Part shown: positions 51,401-63,400 of the stretch, in pieces | How the letters are laid out: each line of letters starts with the position of its first letter | Numbering within the stretch: the stretch's first letter is position 1 | Assembly (NCBI RefSeq): GCF_001269385.1 | Contig: NZ_CXOO01000022.1 | Span: forward strand, 248,001 to 312,000 | Length of the DNA: 64,000 bases | Source of the DNA: Limnohabitans sp. DM1 | Lineage (GTDB): Bacteria; Pseudomonadota; Gammaproteobacteria; Burkholderiales; Burkholderiaceae_C | Direction of reading: 5' to 3' | The notes under the pieces: generated by a model | The model's database searches: none | The model's input: only the letters and a program-made list of their open reading frames with translations | Told to the model about the DNA's origin: nothing | Program-made: the position numbers and the translations under genes

Positions 51401-54400
51401 GGGCGTCACCATCACCAACAACGGCACCGCCAGCGTCACGCTCAGCGGCACCGTCTCGGCCATCAACACCTTGCTGGGCCTGGCCAGCGGCGTGACTTAC
51501 ACGCCCACAGCCCACTTCAACGGCAGCGCCACGCTCACCATGACCACCAACGACGGTGGCAACACCGGCAGCGGCGGCGCACAAAGCGATGTGGACACCG
51601 TGACCATCAACGTCACGGCCGTGAACGACGCGCCGGTGGGCGTGAACGACACGGCCACCATTGGCGAAGCCGGTGGTACGAACAACGCCACGGCGGGCAG
51701 CGCCCTCACATCGACCACGAGCGGCGTGAGCGCCCTGAACGTGTTGGCCAACGACACGGATGTGGACGCGAGCGATACGCTCAGCGTCAAAGACATCAAG
51801 GCGGGCACGGGTGGCGCAGTCACGGCTGTGGCTGCGGGCAGCACCAGCACCAGCAGCGGCACGGCCATTGCGGGCAGCTTCGGCACGCTCACCATCGGCG
51901 CCAACGGCAGCTACGTTTACGTGGTGGACCAGAACAACGCCTCGGTGCAGGCGCTCAACACCAACAGCACCGCGCTGAGCGACGTGTTCACCTACACGGT
52001 GCAAGACGCAGCGGGTGCAAGCAGCACGGCCACCATCACGGTGTCGGTGACGGGGGCCAACGACGCACCCACGGTGGCCAACGCCTTGGTGGACCAAAGC
52101 GCCAGCGCCAGCAGCGCCTTCAGCTACCAGTTTGCAGAGAACAGCTTTGCGGACGTGGACAACGCCAGCCTCACTTACACCTTCACGGTGGTGGACAGTG
52201 GCGGCACGCCCCTGGCCACGCAGCCGAGCTGGTTGAGCCTGAACGCCAGCACCCGCACCTTCAGCGGCACCCCCACGTCCAGCGACGTGGGGCTGCTGCG
52301 CGTGCGCGTGACGGCCAGCGACGGCAGCCTGAGCGTGAGCGACACGTTTGAGATCAACGTTGTGAACCCGAACGTGGCCCCCGTGGCCGAGCCGACGATG
52401 GTCAACAGCCTGGCGCAGCAAAGCGTGCCCACGGTGACGATCACGGACAACTTGGCGGGCAACGCGACGGTGGCGGGCCAGACGGTGACGTACACGCTCA
52501 AGTTCAGCGAGCCGATTGACGAGGCGAGCCTGACGGCGGCGGACGTTGTGGTGAGCAATGGCGGCACCAAAGGGGCGCTGACCCGAGTCAACGCGTCTGA
52601 GTACACCATCTCGGTGGAGGCCCCATCGGGCAATGGCGTGACGAGTTTGCGCATTGCCGACGGCAGCTACACCAGCGTCAGCGGTGTGGCGGGTTCTGGC
52701 GCTACGGCAACGCAGACTTATGGATCCATCAGCACAGCCTCTGCACCAGCGATCAACGGTGGTGTTTCGCAGGGTTCTGTAGCGACGTCTTCGGGTTGGA
52801 GTGATTTGGGTTCTAGTACGCCCGACATGAACGATGCGTCAAACTCAGCACTTTCAACATCACATACGTTAACAAACCTGAATGGCACCTCTCTTAATGG
52901 TGGGACGTTTGCACAAATGGTGTCAAATGCCAATCCGGCAAATGATGAGGGAATGACTGCCAACATATCAGGCTTGACTGTTGGGCAAACCTATACCTAT
53001 GGTGTTCAATGGCAACAAGCCACATTGACGTCAAATGCAGTGGGCGGCCAGCAATTTTCTGGTGGCCAGTTGGAGATGCGAGTCGATGGTGTCAGCAAAG
53101 TCTTCAGCAGCGATGATGTCGCAGACGGCTGGCAAACAGCGTTGTTCACATTTACCGCAACCGCTACCAGCATGCCGGTGGTCTTGAAAATCAACGGCCT
53201 TAATGACAGTGTGAGCACATCACCAGGTGGCGGTTACATCGTTGTTGACTCATTGACAACAGCTCAAATTTCCACATTGGCTGCAGAAGGCACTACGCCG
53301 CTGACGTTGAGCCAAGCAGGCTCGGCAAGCGCAGACAACTTTGTAGGTACCGACGGCGATGACACCTTCAACATCGCCACAGCCGCCACCACTACCGCCA
53401 GCGGAACCGACACCGTCATTGCCGGTGCAGGCAACGACACGGTCATCGTCAACGCCAACAACTTTGCTGCGCTGGCCGCGACGAACAGCATGTTCATTGA
53501 CGGCGGCTTGGGTGTGAACACCTTGCGCATCGACGGCACAGGCCAACTGCTGAACCTGACCAACGCCACCGTGGCGGGCAAGCTCGACAACTTCAGCGTC
53601 ATCGACATCACCGGCTCGGGTCCCAACGGGCTCAAGCTCGATTGGGCTTCGGTCAACGCCATCACCGGCGGTGCCAACGTGGCCAACACGGCCGTGAACG
53701 AAGCCAAGCTCCTGGTGGTCAACGGCAACACCAGCGACTTCGTCGAACTGGCTAATCTGAGCCAGTGGACGGTGGGCACTTCCGAAGCAGGAGCCGACCT
53801 GGCCGCCCAGCTGGGCAGCCAATACGGCTTCACCGCGGGTCAAAGCTACAAGGCCTACACCCTCAACGGCGTGACGGTCTACGTCAACACCGCCATGGGC
53901 AACGCCAGCACCACCACCAGCACCAGCGCGCCTGCGCAACTGGTGTCACAAGCCCAAACCGTGCAAGCCTTGTTCGGCCCCAGCTTCACCGACAGCGACG
54001 GCAGCGCCGTGGCCAAGGGCCAGTTCAAAGGCGTGGTCATCACCGACGCGGGCGACACCAACGAGCAGAGCACCATGGGCGTGTACCAGTGGTCCACCGA
54101 CGGCACAAACTGGACCAGCCTGGCCGCAGGCCTGAGCGACAGCAGCTCGGTCTTCCTGGCCCCCACCACGATGATCCGCTTCCAGGCGGCAGCGGGTGTG
54201 GCCCGCCTGAACCAGCACGAGCTCAAGGCCCGTCTGGTCGACAACTCCGGCGAAACCGGCACCGGCAGCCTGGCCAACGGCGCGACAGCGGTGAACGCCT
54301 CCGTCAACGGCGGCGAAACCGCCTTCAGCGGCAACGTCATCACGCTCAAGGACATCGTGAGCCAGACCCCGGTCATCGTGAGCTTGGGCGACAACGTGGG

Positions 54401-57400
54401 CAGCACCACCGGCAACTTTGCCAGCGGTGTGAGCACCGACGATGCTACGCCCACCCTGTCCGGCACGGCCGAAGCGGGCGCGACCATCAAGCTGTTCAAC
54501 AACGGCGTTGAAATCGGAACGACCACGGCCAACGGCGCGGGCGTGTGGAGCTTCACGCCCACGGCGGCGCAAGCCAACGGCAACTACAGCATCACGGCGC
54601 AAGCTGTGGACGCGGCCAACAACACCAGCGCCACATCGAGCGCCTTTACCTACACCCTGGATGGCAACATCGCCCCGGTGGCCAACCCCACGGTGCTGAG
54701 CAACGTGTTTGGCATTGCGGCCACTGCACCGTCCGTGAGCATCACGGACAACCAAGCGGCTTCGAGTGTGGCCAACAACACGGCCGTGACCTTCACGCTC
54801 AAATTCAGCGAGCCGATTCGGGCATCCAGCTTGACCGAATCCGATTTGACCGTGACCAATGGCAGCCTGGTGGCAGGCTCTTTGGCCGGTGTGGCGGGCA
54901 CCAAGACAACGGTCAATGGTGTGGACTTCTTCACCGAATGGACGGTCCGCGCCCAAACACCGACGACAGGCGCCAACACCACGGTGCTGACCCTGGCCGA
55001 CAAGAGCTACACCAATGAAATGGGTATGGCAGGCACAGGCGGCGTAGGCTTGCAAACCTATGGCACACAAACAGCACCTTCTGTTTCGGTGGGTGGGTTC
55101 GATTCACACGACATCACCGAAGACAATGCATTGCTCAAAACCTTGTCGACCGGCAAGGTGGTATCTGCTGCAGGTCGGACGAATAACCCCGCAGAACCAG
55201 CGTGGAATGACACACCTTGGTTGGCGGTCAGCGGCGCACTGATCTCCACGCAAAACACCCCCAACGCGACCAATACATCGCAAGTCTGGGACAAGAGCCC
55301 CGACTTTGCCGAAGTTGGCAGCGATGGCTCTTATGTGTTGGCTTGGAGCAGCTTGAACCGGGGTATCTTGACTCAGCGGTTCGACGCCAATGGCACACCG
55401 GTCAACGGGATCTACAGCGGCGCTTTCCTCAACGATGGTCTGCGCATCTCGACCAACACCAGCGCCGCACCCAAAGTGGCAGGCCTGGGCACCAGCGGTG
55501 CCTATGTGGTGACTTGGGCAGAGAGCAATTCAATCAAGGTCCAGGTGGTCAACGCGAACAACACCTTGACCGGCAATCCGCAGGTCACGCTCAATGGCGA
55601 TGCGGCCAGCGCCTCGGCGGCTGATTTCGACCCTCAGATCACCGCGATCTCGGCCGACGGCTCGGCGGTCATCACCTGGACGGGTGTGGACAGCAACGGC
55701 GACAACAGCGTCTTTGTGCAAAAACTCTCGCCAACGGGCTCGGTGACCGGCAATCCGATTGTGAAACTTGAGGCCAATGGTGTGACCAACGGTGCTGACT
55801 CCTTGGCCAAGGTCACTGCAGTGGGCAACTCTGGCGCGTATGTGGTCAGCTGGTCGGGTGTGGATGAGAACGGTGACACCAGCGTTTATGTCCAGAAATT
55901 CAATGTCGGTGGTGTGCGTGATGGTGCAGCCACCAAGCTCGAAGCCATTGGCAACACCAGTACGGCAGACACAGAGCCACAGGTGGCCAGCACGGGCACA
56001 GATGGCTCTTATGTGGTGGCCTGGTTGGGCAGCAACAATGCCGGCCCGCGCGTGCACATTCAGCAGTTCAACGCCGATGGTTCGCCCAAAGGTGCCACAG
56101 TCTCACTTGACCGTGGCTTCAACCAGACCAAGGTACAGCTGATCGGCTACGGCGATGGATCGTATGCCGTGGGTTGGCTCGAAGGCGAAGTCAAAATCCG
56201 GACCAACCCCAATGGTGTGTCCGGCAACAATACGACGACCGAGCAGAACCAGGTCTATATCCGCAAGTACTCGGCCGCTGGCGAGCAGTTGTGGACCGGA
56301 AGTTACCAAGACCCACGCCTTGTCGGGGCTGTGAATGACACGACCAACGGTGGGTCTTATCCCATTGGGGCCACACAGGTGGCCACGGAAAAATTGGTCA
56401 TCGCAGCCACGGCCGATGGCGGTGTGGTGTTCAATTCCACCCTGAAGCTGACCGGTTGGTACGACAATTTTGACAACACCTTTGCCACGGTCTTCCTGTC
56501 CTACTCAACCATCAAACAAGGTACGTATGGACCGGATGGTGCGAGCTTGACCGTCACGGGTTCAACAGCCGCCAACACCATTTATGGCACCGACTTCCCT
56601 GACGTCATCACCGCTGGCGGTGGGGCCGATCAGATTTATGCGGGCGCCAACAACGACACGGTGATTTTGAACACCGACAACGTCAACAGCCTGAGCGCGA
56701 ACAACACCATGGTTGTGGACGGTGGCACCGGCGTGAACTTTTTGCGCATCACCAACACCACGGCTGGCACAGGCGTGACCCTGGACCTGACCAACAGCAC
56801 CGTCATTGGCAAGCTGAGCAACTTCAACAGCATTGACATCACTGGTCCGACCAGCACGGCCACCAACAACACGATCAAACTCAACCTGACCTCTGTCTTG
56901 GCCTTGTCTGGTGGCACAGACAATGCCAAAACGCTGGGCGTTGATGAAAGCAAGTTGCTGGTAATCAGTGGCAACTCCGGAGACACTGCACAGTTCGTCA
57001 ACTTGGCCAACTGGACCGTGGGCGCCACCGACACGGCCACCAACCTGAGCAACACCTATGGTGTCAACTACAAGTTCACACCGGGTCGCAGTTACACGGC
57101 CTACAGCCTCAGCGGCGCCACCGTTTTTGTGGACAGCTTGGTCAGCGTAGTCACTGCCACGGCATCGGCCACGGCTGCGCCTGTTTTCAGTCAAGCCATC
57201 AGCATTGAGGGCTTGTTTGGCCCGCAAAATGGTGCCAGCGACGCGCTGTTCAGCTTCACCGATGCCAACACTGCCGGCACAGCCAGCGCTGCCTTCAAGG
57301 GCGTGGCCATTGTGGCGGCCGGTACAAGCGCTGATATCGGCACACTGGGCCGTTACCAGTTGTCCAAAGACGGCGGCGTTACCTGGACCGACGTGGCAGG

Positions 57401-60400
57401 TGGCCTGACCGATGGCACAGCCATTTACGCCGACAAAACGGCTTTGATCCGATACGCTGGCGCATCGGGCGTGGATGTGATCAACCCGCAAAACCTGACG
57501 GTGCGCTTGATCGACAACTCTGGCGAAACTGGTACTGCCAGCTACAACGCCACGTCGACCGGCAGCGCCATTGACGCCAGTGTCAACGGCGGCAGCACCG
57601 CGTTCAGCGGCGGCAACAGCGGCGGAAATGGCGACACCGTGACCGTGAATTTGGTCAACCGCGCGCCTGAGTCCACGGACACGGATGGTGTGGTGATGAA
57701 CGCACTGGGTGCTGCAAGTCTCGGTGGGCTGACTTCTACAGGATCAGGTGTGGCTATACCCAACGGAGCGCATGCGATTCCTGGGACAAGTTCCACCGTG
57801 ACGGTCAGTGGCAATGGCTCTGGTTCCACGATTGGTGAAAACGACGTTGTCGAAACTGTTCTGTTGGCTTTCAGCCAGCCCATGAGCGCCTTGACGTTCA
57901 ATATCGGCGCGCTGAACAACACACCGAACGGCACAATCGAGGGCTCATCGGTGGTGTTGGCTGGCAAAGGCAGTGAGACCTTGCAGGTTTTTGTCAACGG
58001 TGTTGCCTTCTCCTTGCAGCAGTCAAACTTGAGCAATGTCATCAGTTTCACGGATCAAACGATCACGCCAGTGATTACCGCTGAGGGACACCTTGGCGCG
58101 CCACTTAACAACATCATCAAAAGCGCCAATCTGACCATCAATGCGGCGGACGTTCCCGGCGGGATCATCAACAGCATCACGCTCAAAAACGCTGTAACAG
58201 GTTCAGCTGCTGGTTTCAATGCGCTCTTGACAACGGCCAAAGAAACAAGCTCGACTCCCGCGCTTTCCGTCGACGCCCTGTTCGGCCCCACCTACACCGA
58301 TGCCGATTTGGACAGCATGCGCGGCGTGGTCATCACCTCAGCGGGCAGCAGCACCGACCTGACCAACCTGGGCAAGTACCAGTACTCCACCAATGGTGGC
58401 ACCACCTGGATTGATTTGGCCTCGGGCTTGAGCGACAGCACCTCGGTGTTCCTGGCCAAGAGCGACTTGGTGCGCTTTGTGCCGTCCAGCAGCAACACGT
58501 CCACCATCAACAAGCAAGACTTGGTGGCGCGTTTGGTGGACGACTCGGCTGCCACAGCGCCAACGTCTGGCGCGGTCATCAACGTGTCGGGCGCATTGCA
58601 CGGCGGCAGCACGCCTTACAGCGGTAACACGCTCACCCTGCGCGCCACGCCCAACACCGCCCCGGTGTTGGCCGACACCGACCTGAACCTGGCCGCCGTC
58701 AGCAACGCAGGCGCTACGCCCGTGGGTGCCGTGGGCAGCCTGGTCAGCAGCTTGACCGGCGGCGTGACCGATGCCGATGGTGCCAACGTGCCAGAAGGCA
58801 TCGCCATCACCGGTGTGGACACCACCCGAGGCCAGCTGTTCTTCAGCACCAATGGCGGCACCACCTGGACCCAAGTCACCGCCACCCTGAGCGACAGCAA
58901 CGCCTTGTTGCTGCGTGCAGATGCGGACAACCGTGTGTACTACCGACCCAACTCGGGCCTGACCACCACCAGCGTGAGTGCTTTGACGATCCGTGGCTGG
59001 GACCAGACCCAGGGCGCCGAAGCGAGCTTTTTCAACATCACCACCAACGGCGGCACAAGCGCGTTCTCGACAGCGACCGACACCGTGGTCCAGGCGGTGA
59101 GCCTCGACACGACAGCGCCGACCCTGACGAGCACATCGCCGGTGGACAACAGCACGGTGGCCTTTGCCAACGTGGGCAACAACCTGTCGCTGACCTTCAG
59201 CGAAGCGGTGAAAGCGGGCACGGGTCTGATCGAGGTCTACCGCGCTGACGGCACCTTGTTTGAAAGCTTCAACGTGGCGACCGGCGTGGGCAGCGCAGGC
59301 GGCACATTGACGGGCTTCAACAGCAACACCCTCACGCTCAACCCCAATGCCAACCTGGCAGGCGGCACGGCTTACTACGTGCGCGTGGCCACCACGGCGG
59401 TGCAGGACTTGGCGGGCAATGCCTTTGCGGGCATCACCAACAACACGACGTTCAACTTCACGACGCAAAACTCGGATGGCAGCATTCCGATTAACCCGAA
59501 CGAGGGTGAGACGGGTGTGGGTCTGGGCTTCAGCGTGTCCAGTGCTGGCGACGTCAACGGCGACGGTTTTGAAGACATGATTGTGGGTGCTCCTTACAAG
59601 GCGCAGTCGACAACTGATAGCCCCGGTGCAGCCTATGTGGTTTACGGCAATGCAGAGGGCAGAGCGGTGAGCCTGAGCAGTGGCAGTATCGCGGCCAGCG
59701 ACGGCTTCAAGATCATTGGCTTCTCTGACATCAACCTGGGCAGGTCGGTGTCGAGCGCTGGCGACATCAACGGTGATGGTTTTGCCGATGTCATCGTCGG
59801 TGGACCGATTAACAACACGCCCATGGCTTTTGTGGTTTATGGCAAGGCAGCGGGGGCCACCGTGAATTTGTCCAGCGGCACCATCGCGGCCAATGACGGC
59901 TTCAAGCTCACGGGGGCCACTGGCAACATTTCCACCAACCAGTCAGTTTTTGGCGGGTCAGTGTCCAGCGCTGGCGATGTCAACGGCGACGGCTTGGCTG
60001 ATCTGATCGTTGGCGCGCAAAATATTGCGGGTCAGTCAGGTGCTGCCTACGTGATTTATGGCAAAACGGGTGGCATGCCGCTGAACTTGAGCAGCAACAC
60101 AATTGCCGCCGGTGATGGTTTTGTGATCACGGGTGTTTCAGGTGGAGCGAGCAACCCCGTTTCATTCTTGGGCCAATCGGTCTCAAGTGCTGGCGATGTC
60201 AACGGTGACGGCTTTACCGATGTCATCGTGGGTTCTGAAGAGCGCAATTTTGTGATCTACGGCGGGGCAACCAACGCCAACCTGAATCTGGCCAGTGGCA
60301 CCATTGCCGCCAGCCGAGGCTTTGCCATCACGAGCCCACCAGCGGATGGTGAGCTGGGTACGTCGGTCTCGAGTGCAGGCGACGTCAACGGCGATGGCTT

Positions 60401-63400
60401 GGCCGACCTGGTCGTGGGCGCACCCGGCACCGTCACCGTTGCGGGCAGGGCTTATGTGGTCTACGGCAACTCGACGGGCAACACCGTCAGTTTGGGTGGC
60501 AACGGCACCATCGCTCCGAGCCTGGGCTTCATGATCACGGGCGAGACACAATCGGGCTTTGGCCAATCGGTGGCCAGCGCTGGCGACATGAACGGCGACG
60601 GCTTGGGCGACTTGATCATCGGCTCGTTCCGCAACCCAGTTGAAGGCACCCAAAGCGGTGCCATTGGTGAGGTGTATGTGGTCTACGGCAACTCCACCGG
60701 CACGAGCTTGAACCTGAGCAGCGGCACCATTGCAGCCAGCGACGGTTTCAAGCTGACCTATGGCGGCACTCAGACCACCACCTGGTTGGGACGCTCTGTT
60801 TCCAGCGCTGGCGACATCAACGGCGATGGTCTGAACGATCTGATCTTGGGCCAACCTTGGCTGGGCAATGTATCAGGCTCTTACAGCATCGTCCTGGGCG
60901 GTACCAACTTCATCACCAACGCGGCCAACCTGACGGGCACCGCTGGCGACGAAGTGGTGCTGGGCACGGCGGGCAACGACACCTTGACCGGTGGCGGTGG
61001 TACCGACCGATTCTCTGCAGGCAAGGGCGATGACACCATCGTGCTGACCGCCTCTGATGTGACGGCCTTGGCCGCCAACACGGGCACGACACGCGCCATG
61101 GCCGACGGCGGCACAGGCTTTGACACCCTCCGCCTGAGCGGTGGTGCCAGCCTGGACTTGACCACCATCAGCAACATCGGTGCAACCGGCTTTGAGGAAA
61201 AGAGCCGCCTCGAAAACATCGAGCGCATCGACCTGGCCACTGACTCGGCAGCGAACACGCTGACGATCACGGCACGCGACGTGAACGATATGGCTGGTTT
61301 TAACGTGATCAACACCAGCGCCAGTGCCGACGGCAAGACCTGGACCAATGTATCGGGTACTGCCCTGGAAGCAACCACCCGATTCCACCAAGTGGTAGTG
61401 GACGGTACCAGCGCTGACAGCGTGTCGATCCGATTGACCACGGGCAATTGGACGAATGCAGGTACGGTCAACGACGGCACATCGGACTACGTGGTCTGGC
61501 AGAACGTCACCACGAAATCGCAATTGATTGTGAAGTCGGGTGTGACGGTGACAGCCAACGTGGCCCCGGTGTTGGCCGACACCGATCTGAACCTGGCCAC
61601 CGTCAGCAACGCAGGTGCAACACCTGTGGGCGCGGTGGGCAGCTTGGTCAGCAGCTTGACCGACGGCGTGACCGATGCCGACGGTGCCAATGTGCCAGAA
61701 GGCATCGCCATCACCGGTGTGGACACCACCCGAGGCCAGCTGTTCTTCAGCACCAATGGCGGCACCACCTGGACCCAAGTCACCGCCACCCTGAGCGACA
61801 GCAACGCCTTGTTGCTGCGTGCAGACGCGGACAACCGCGTGTACTACCGACCCAACTCGGGCCTGACCACCACCTCCGTGAGCGCCTTGACGATCCGAGG
61901 CTGGGACCAAACCCAAGGCACCGAGGCGGGCTTCTTCAACACCACCACCAACGGCGGCACGAGCGCGTTCTCGACGGCGACCGACACGGTGATCCAGCCG
62001 GTGGATACCAATCGTGCCCCTGCGGGCGTGAACGACACGGCCACCATCGGCGAAGCCGGTGGCACCGCCAACGGCACAGCAGGTGCTGCCTTGACCTCCA
62101 CGACCAGCGGCGTGAGCGCCCTGAACGTGTTGACCAACGACACTGATGTGGACAGCGGCGACACCAAAGCGGTGCAAGCCATCAAGGCAGGCACCGCCGC
62201 AGGTGCAGGCACGGCCGTGACTGCGGCCAGCACCAGCGCCAACGGCACGGAAGTGGTGGGCAGCTTCGGCACGATCAAGATCGGCGCTGACGGCAGCTAC
62301 AGCTACGTGGTGGACCAAGCCAACGCCACGGTCAAAGCCCTGGCGGTGGGCAGCTCAGCCATCAATGACGTGTTCACCTACACCGTCAAAGACACGGCCG
62401 GTGCGACCAGCACGGCCACGGTCACGGTGTCGATCAACGGTGCCAACGATGCGCCCGTCATCTCAGGCGGAACGACCAACGGTCTGACCGAAGACACTGG
62501 CGCGATCCTCACCGGCTCACTCAAGTTCAATTACGCCGACGATGACGCCCACGCTCAAAAGGGTGTGATATTTACCGAGCTGCCTGACGCGGCCAAGGCC
62601 ACCTTGTTGCTCAACAACGTGGCGATCACCACCAACACCTTGGTCACCATTGCGGACATCAACGCGGGCAAAGTCGAACTCAGACCAGTGGCCAACTTCA
62701 ATGGTGCGGTGAGCCTGAAGTTCAAGGCGGTGGACACCAGCGCGACCCACAACGAGTCGGCGGTGGTGACCAATACCTACAACTTCGGCAACGTCAACGA
62801 CACACCCGTTGCAGTGAACGACACGGCCAACATCGGCGAAGCCGGTGGTGCGGCCAACGCCATTGCGGGCGCTGCCTTGAGCTCCACCACACCGGGTTTC
62901 ACCAACACGCCCAACGTGTTGGCCAACGACACCGACGCCGACAGCGGTGACACCAAAGCTGTGCAGGACATCAAGGCTGGCACCGCCGACGGTGCTGGCA
63001 CAGCTGTGACCGCCAGCACCACCAGTGCCAACGGCACGGTCATTGTGGGTAGCTTCGGCACGCTCACCATCGGCGCCAACGGCAGTTACACATATGCAGT
63101 GAATCAGTCCAACGCTACGGTGCAGGCCTTGAATACAAACAGTGCAGCTTTAAATGATGTGTTTACCTACACCGTCAGAGATGCTGGTGGTCTTTCCAGC
63201 ACGGCCAGGTTGACGGTGAGTGTGACCGGTGCCAATGATGCGCCAACGGTAACCAATGCGATTGTCGATATGTCTGCTTCGCAAAACACGGCATTTACTT
63301 TCGTGATGCCGACCACAACTTTTGGCGATTTGGACAGCTCGAATCTGACTTTCTCTGTCTCGGGCCTGCCTGCAGGGTTGACGTTTAATGCTGCAACCAG

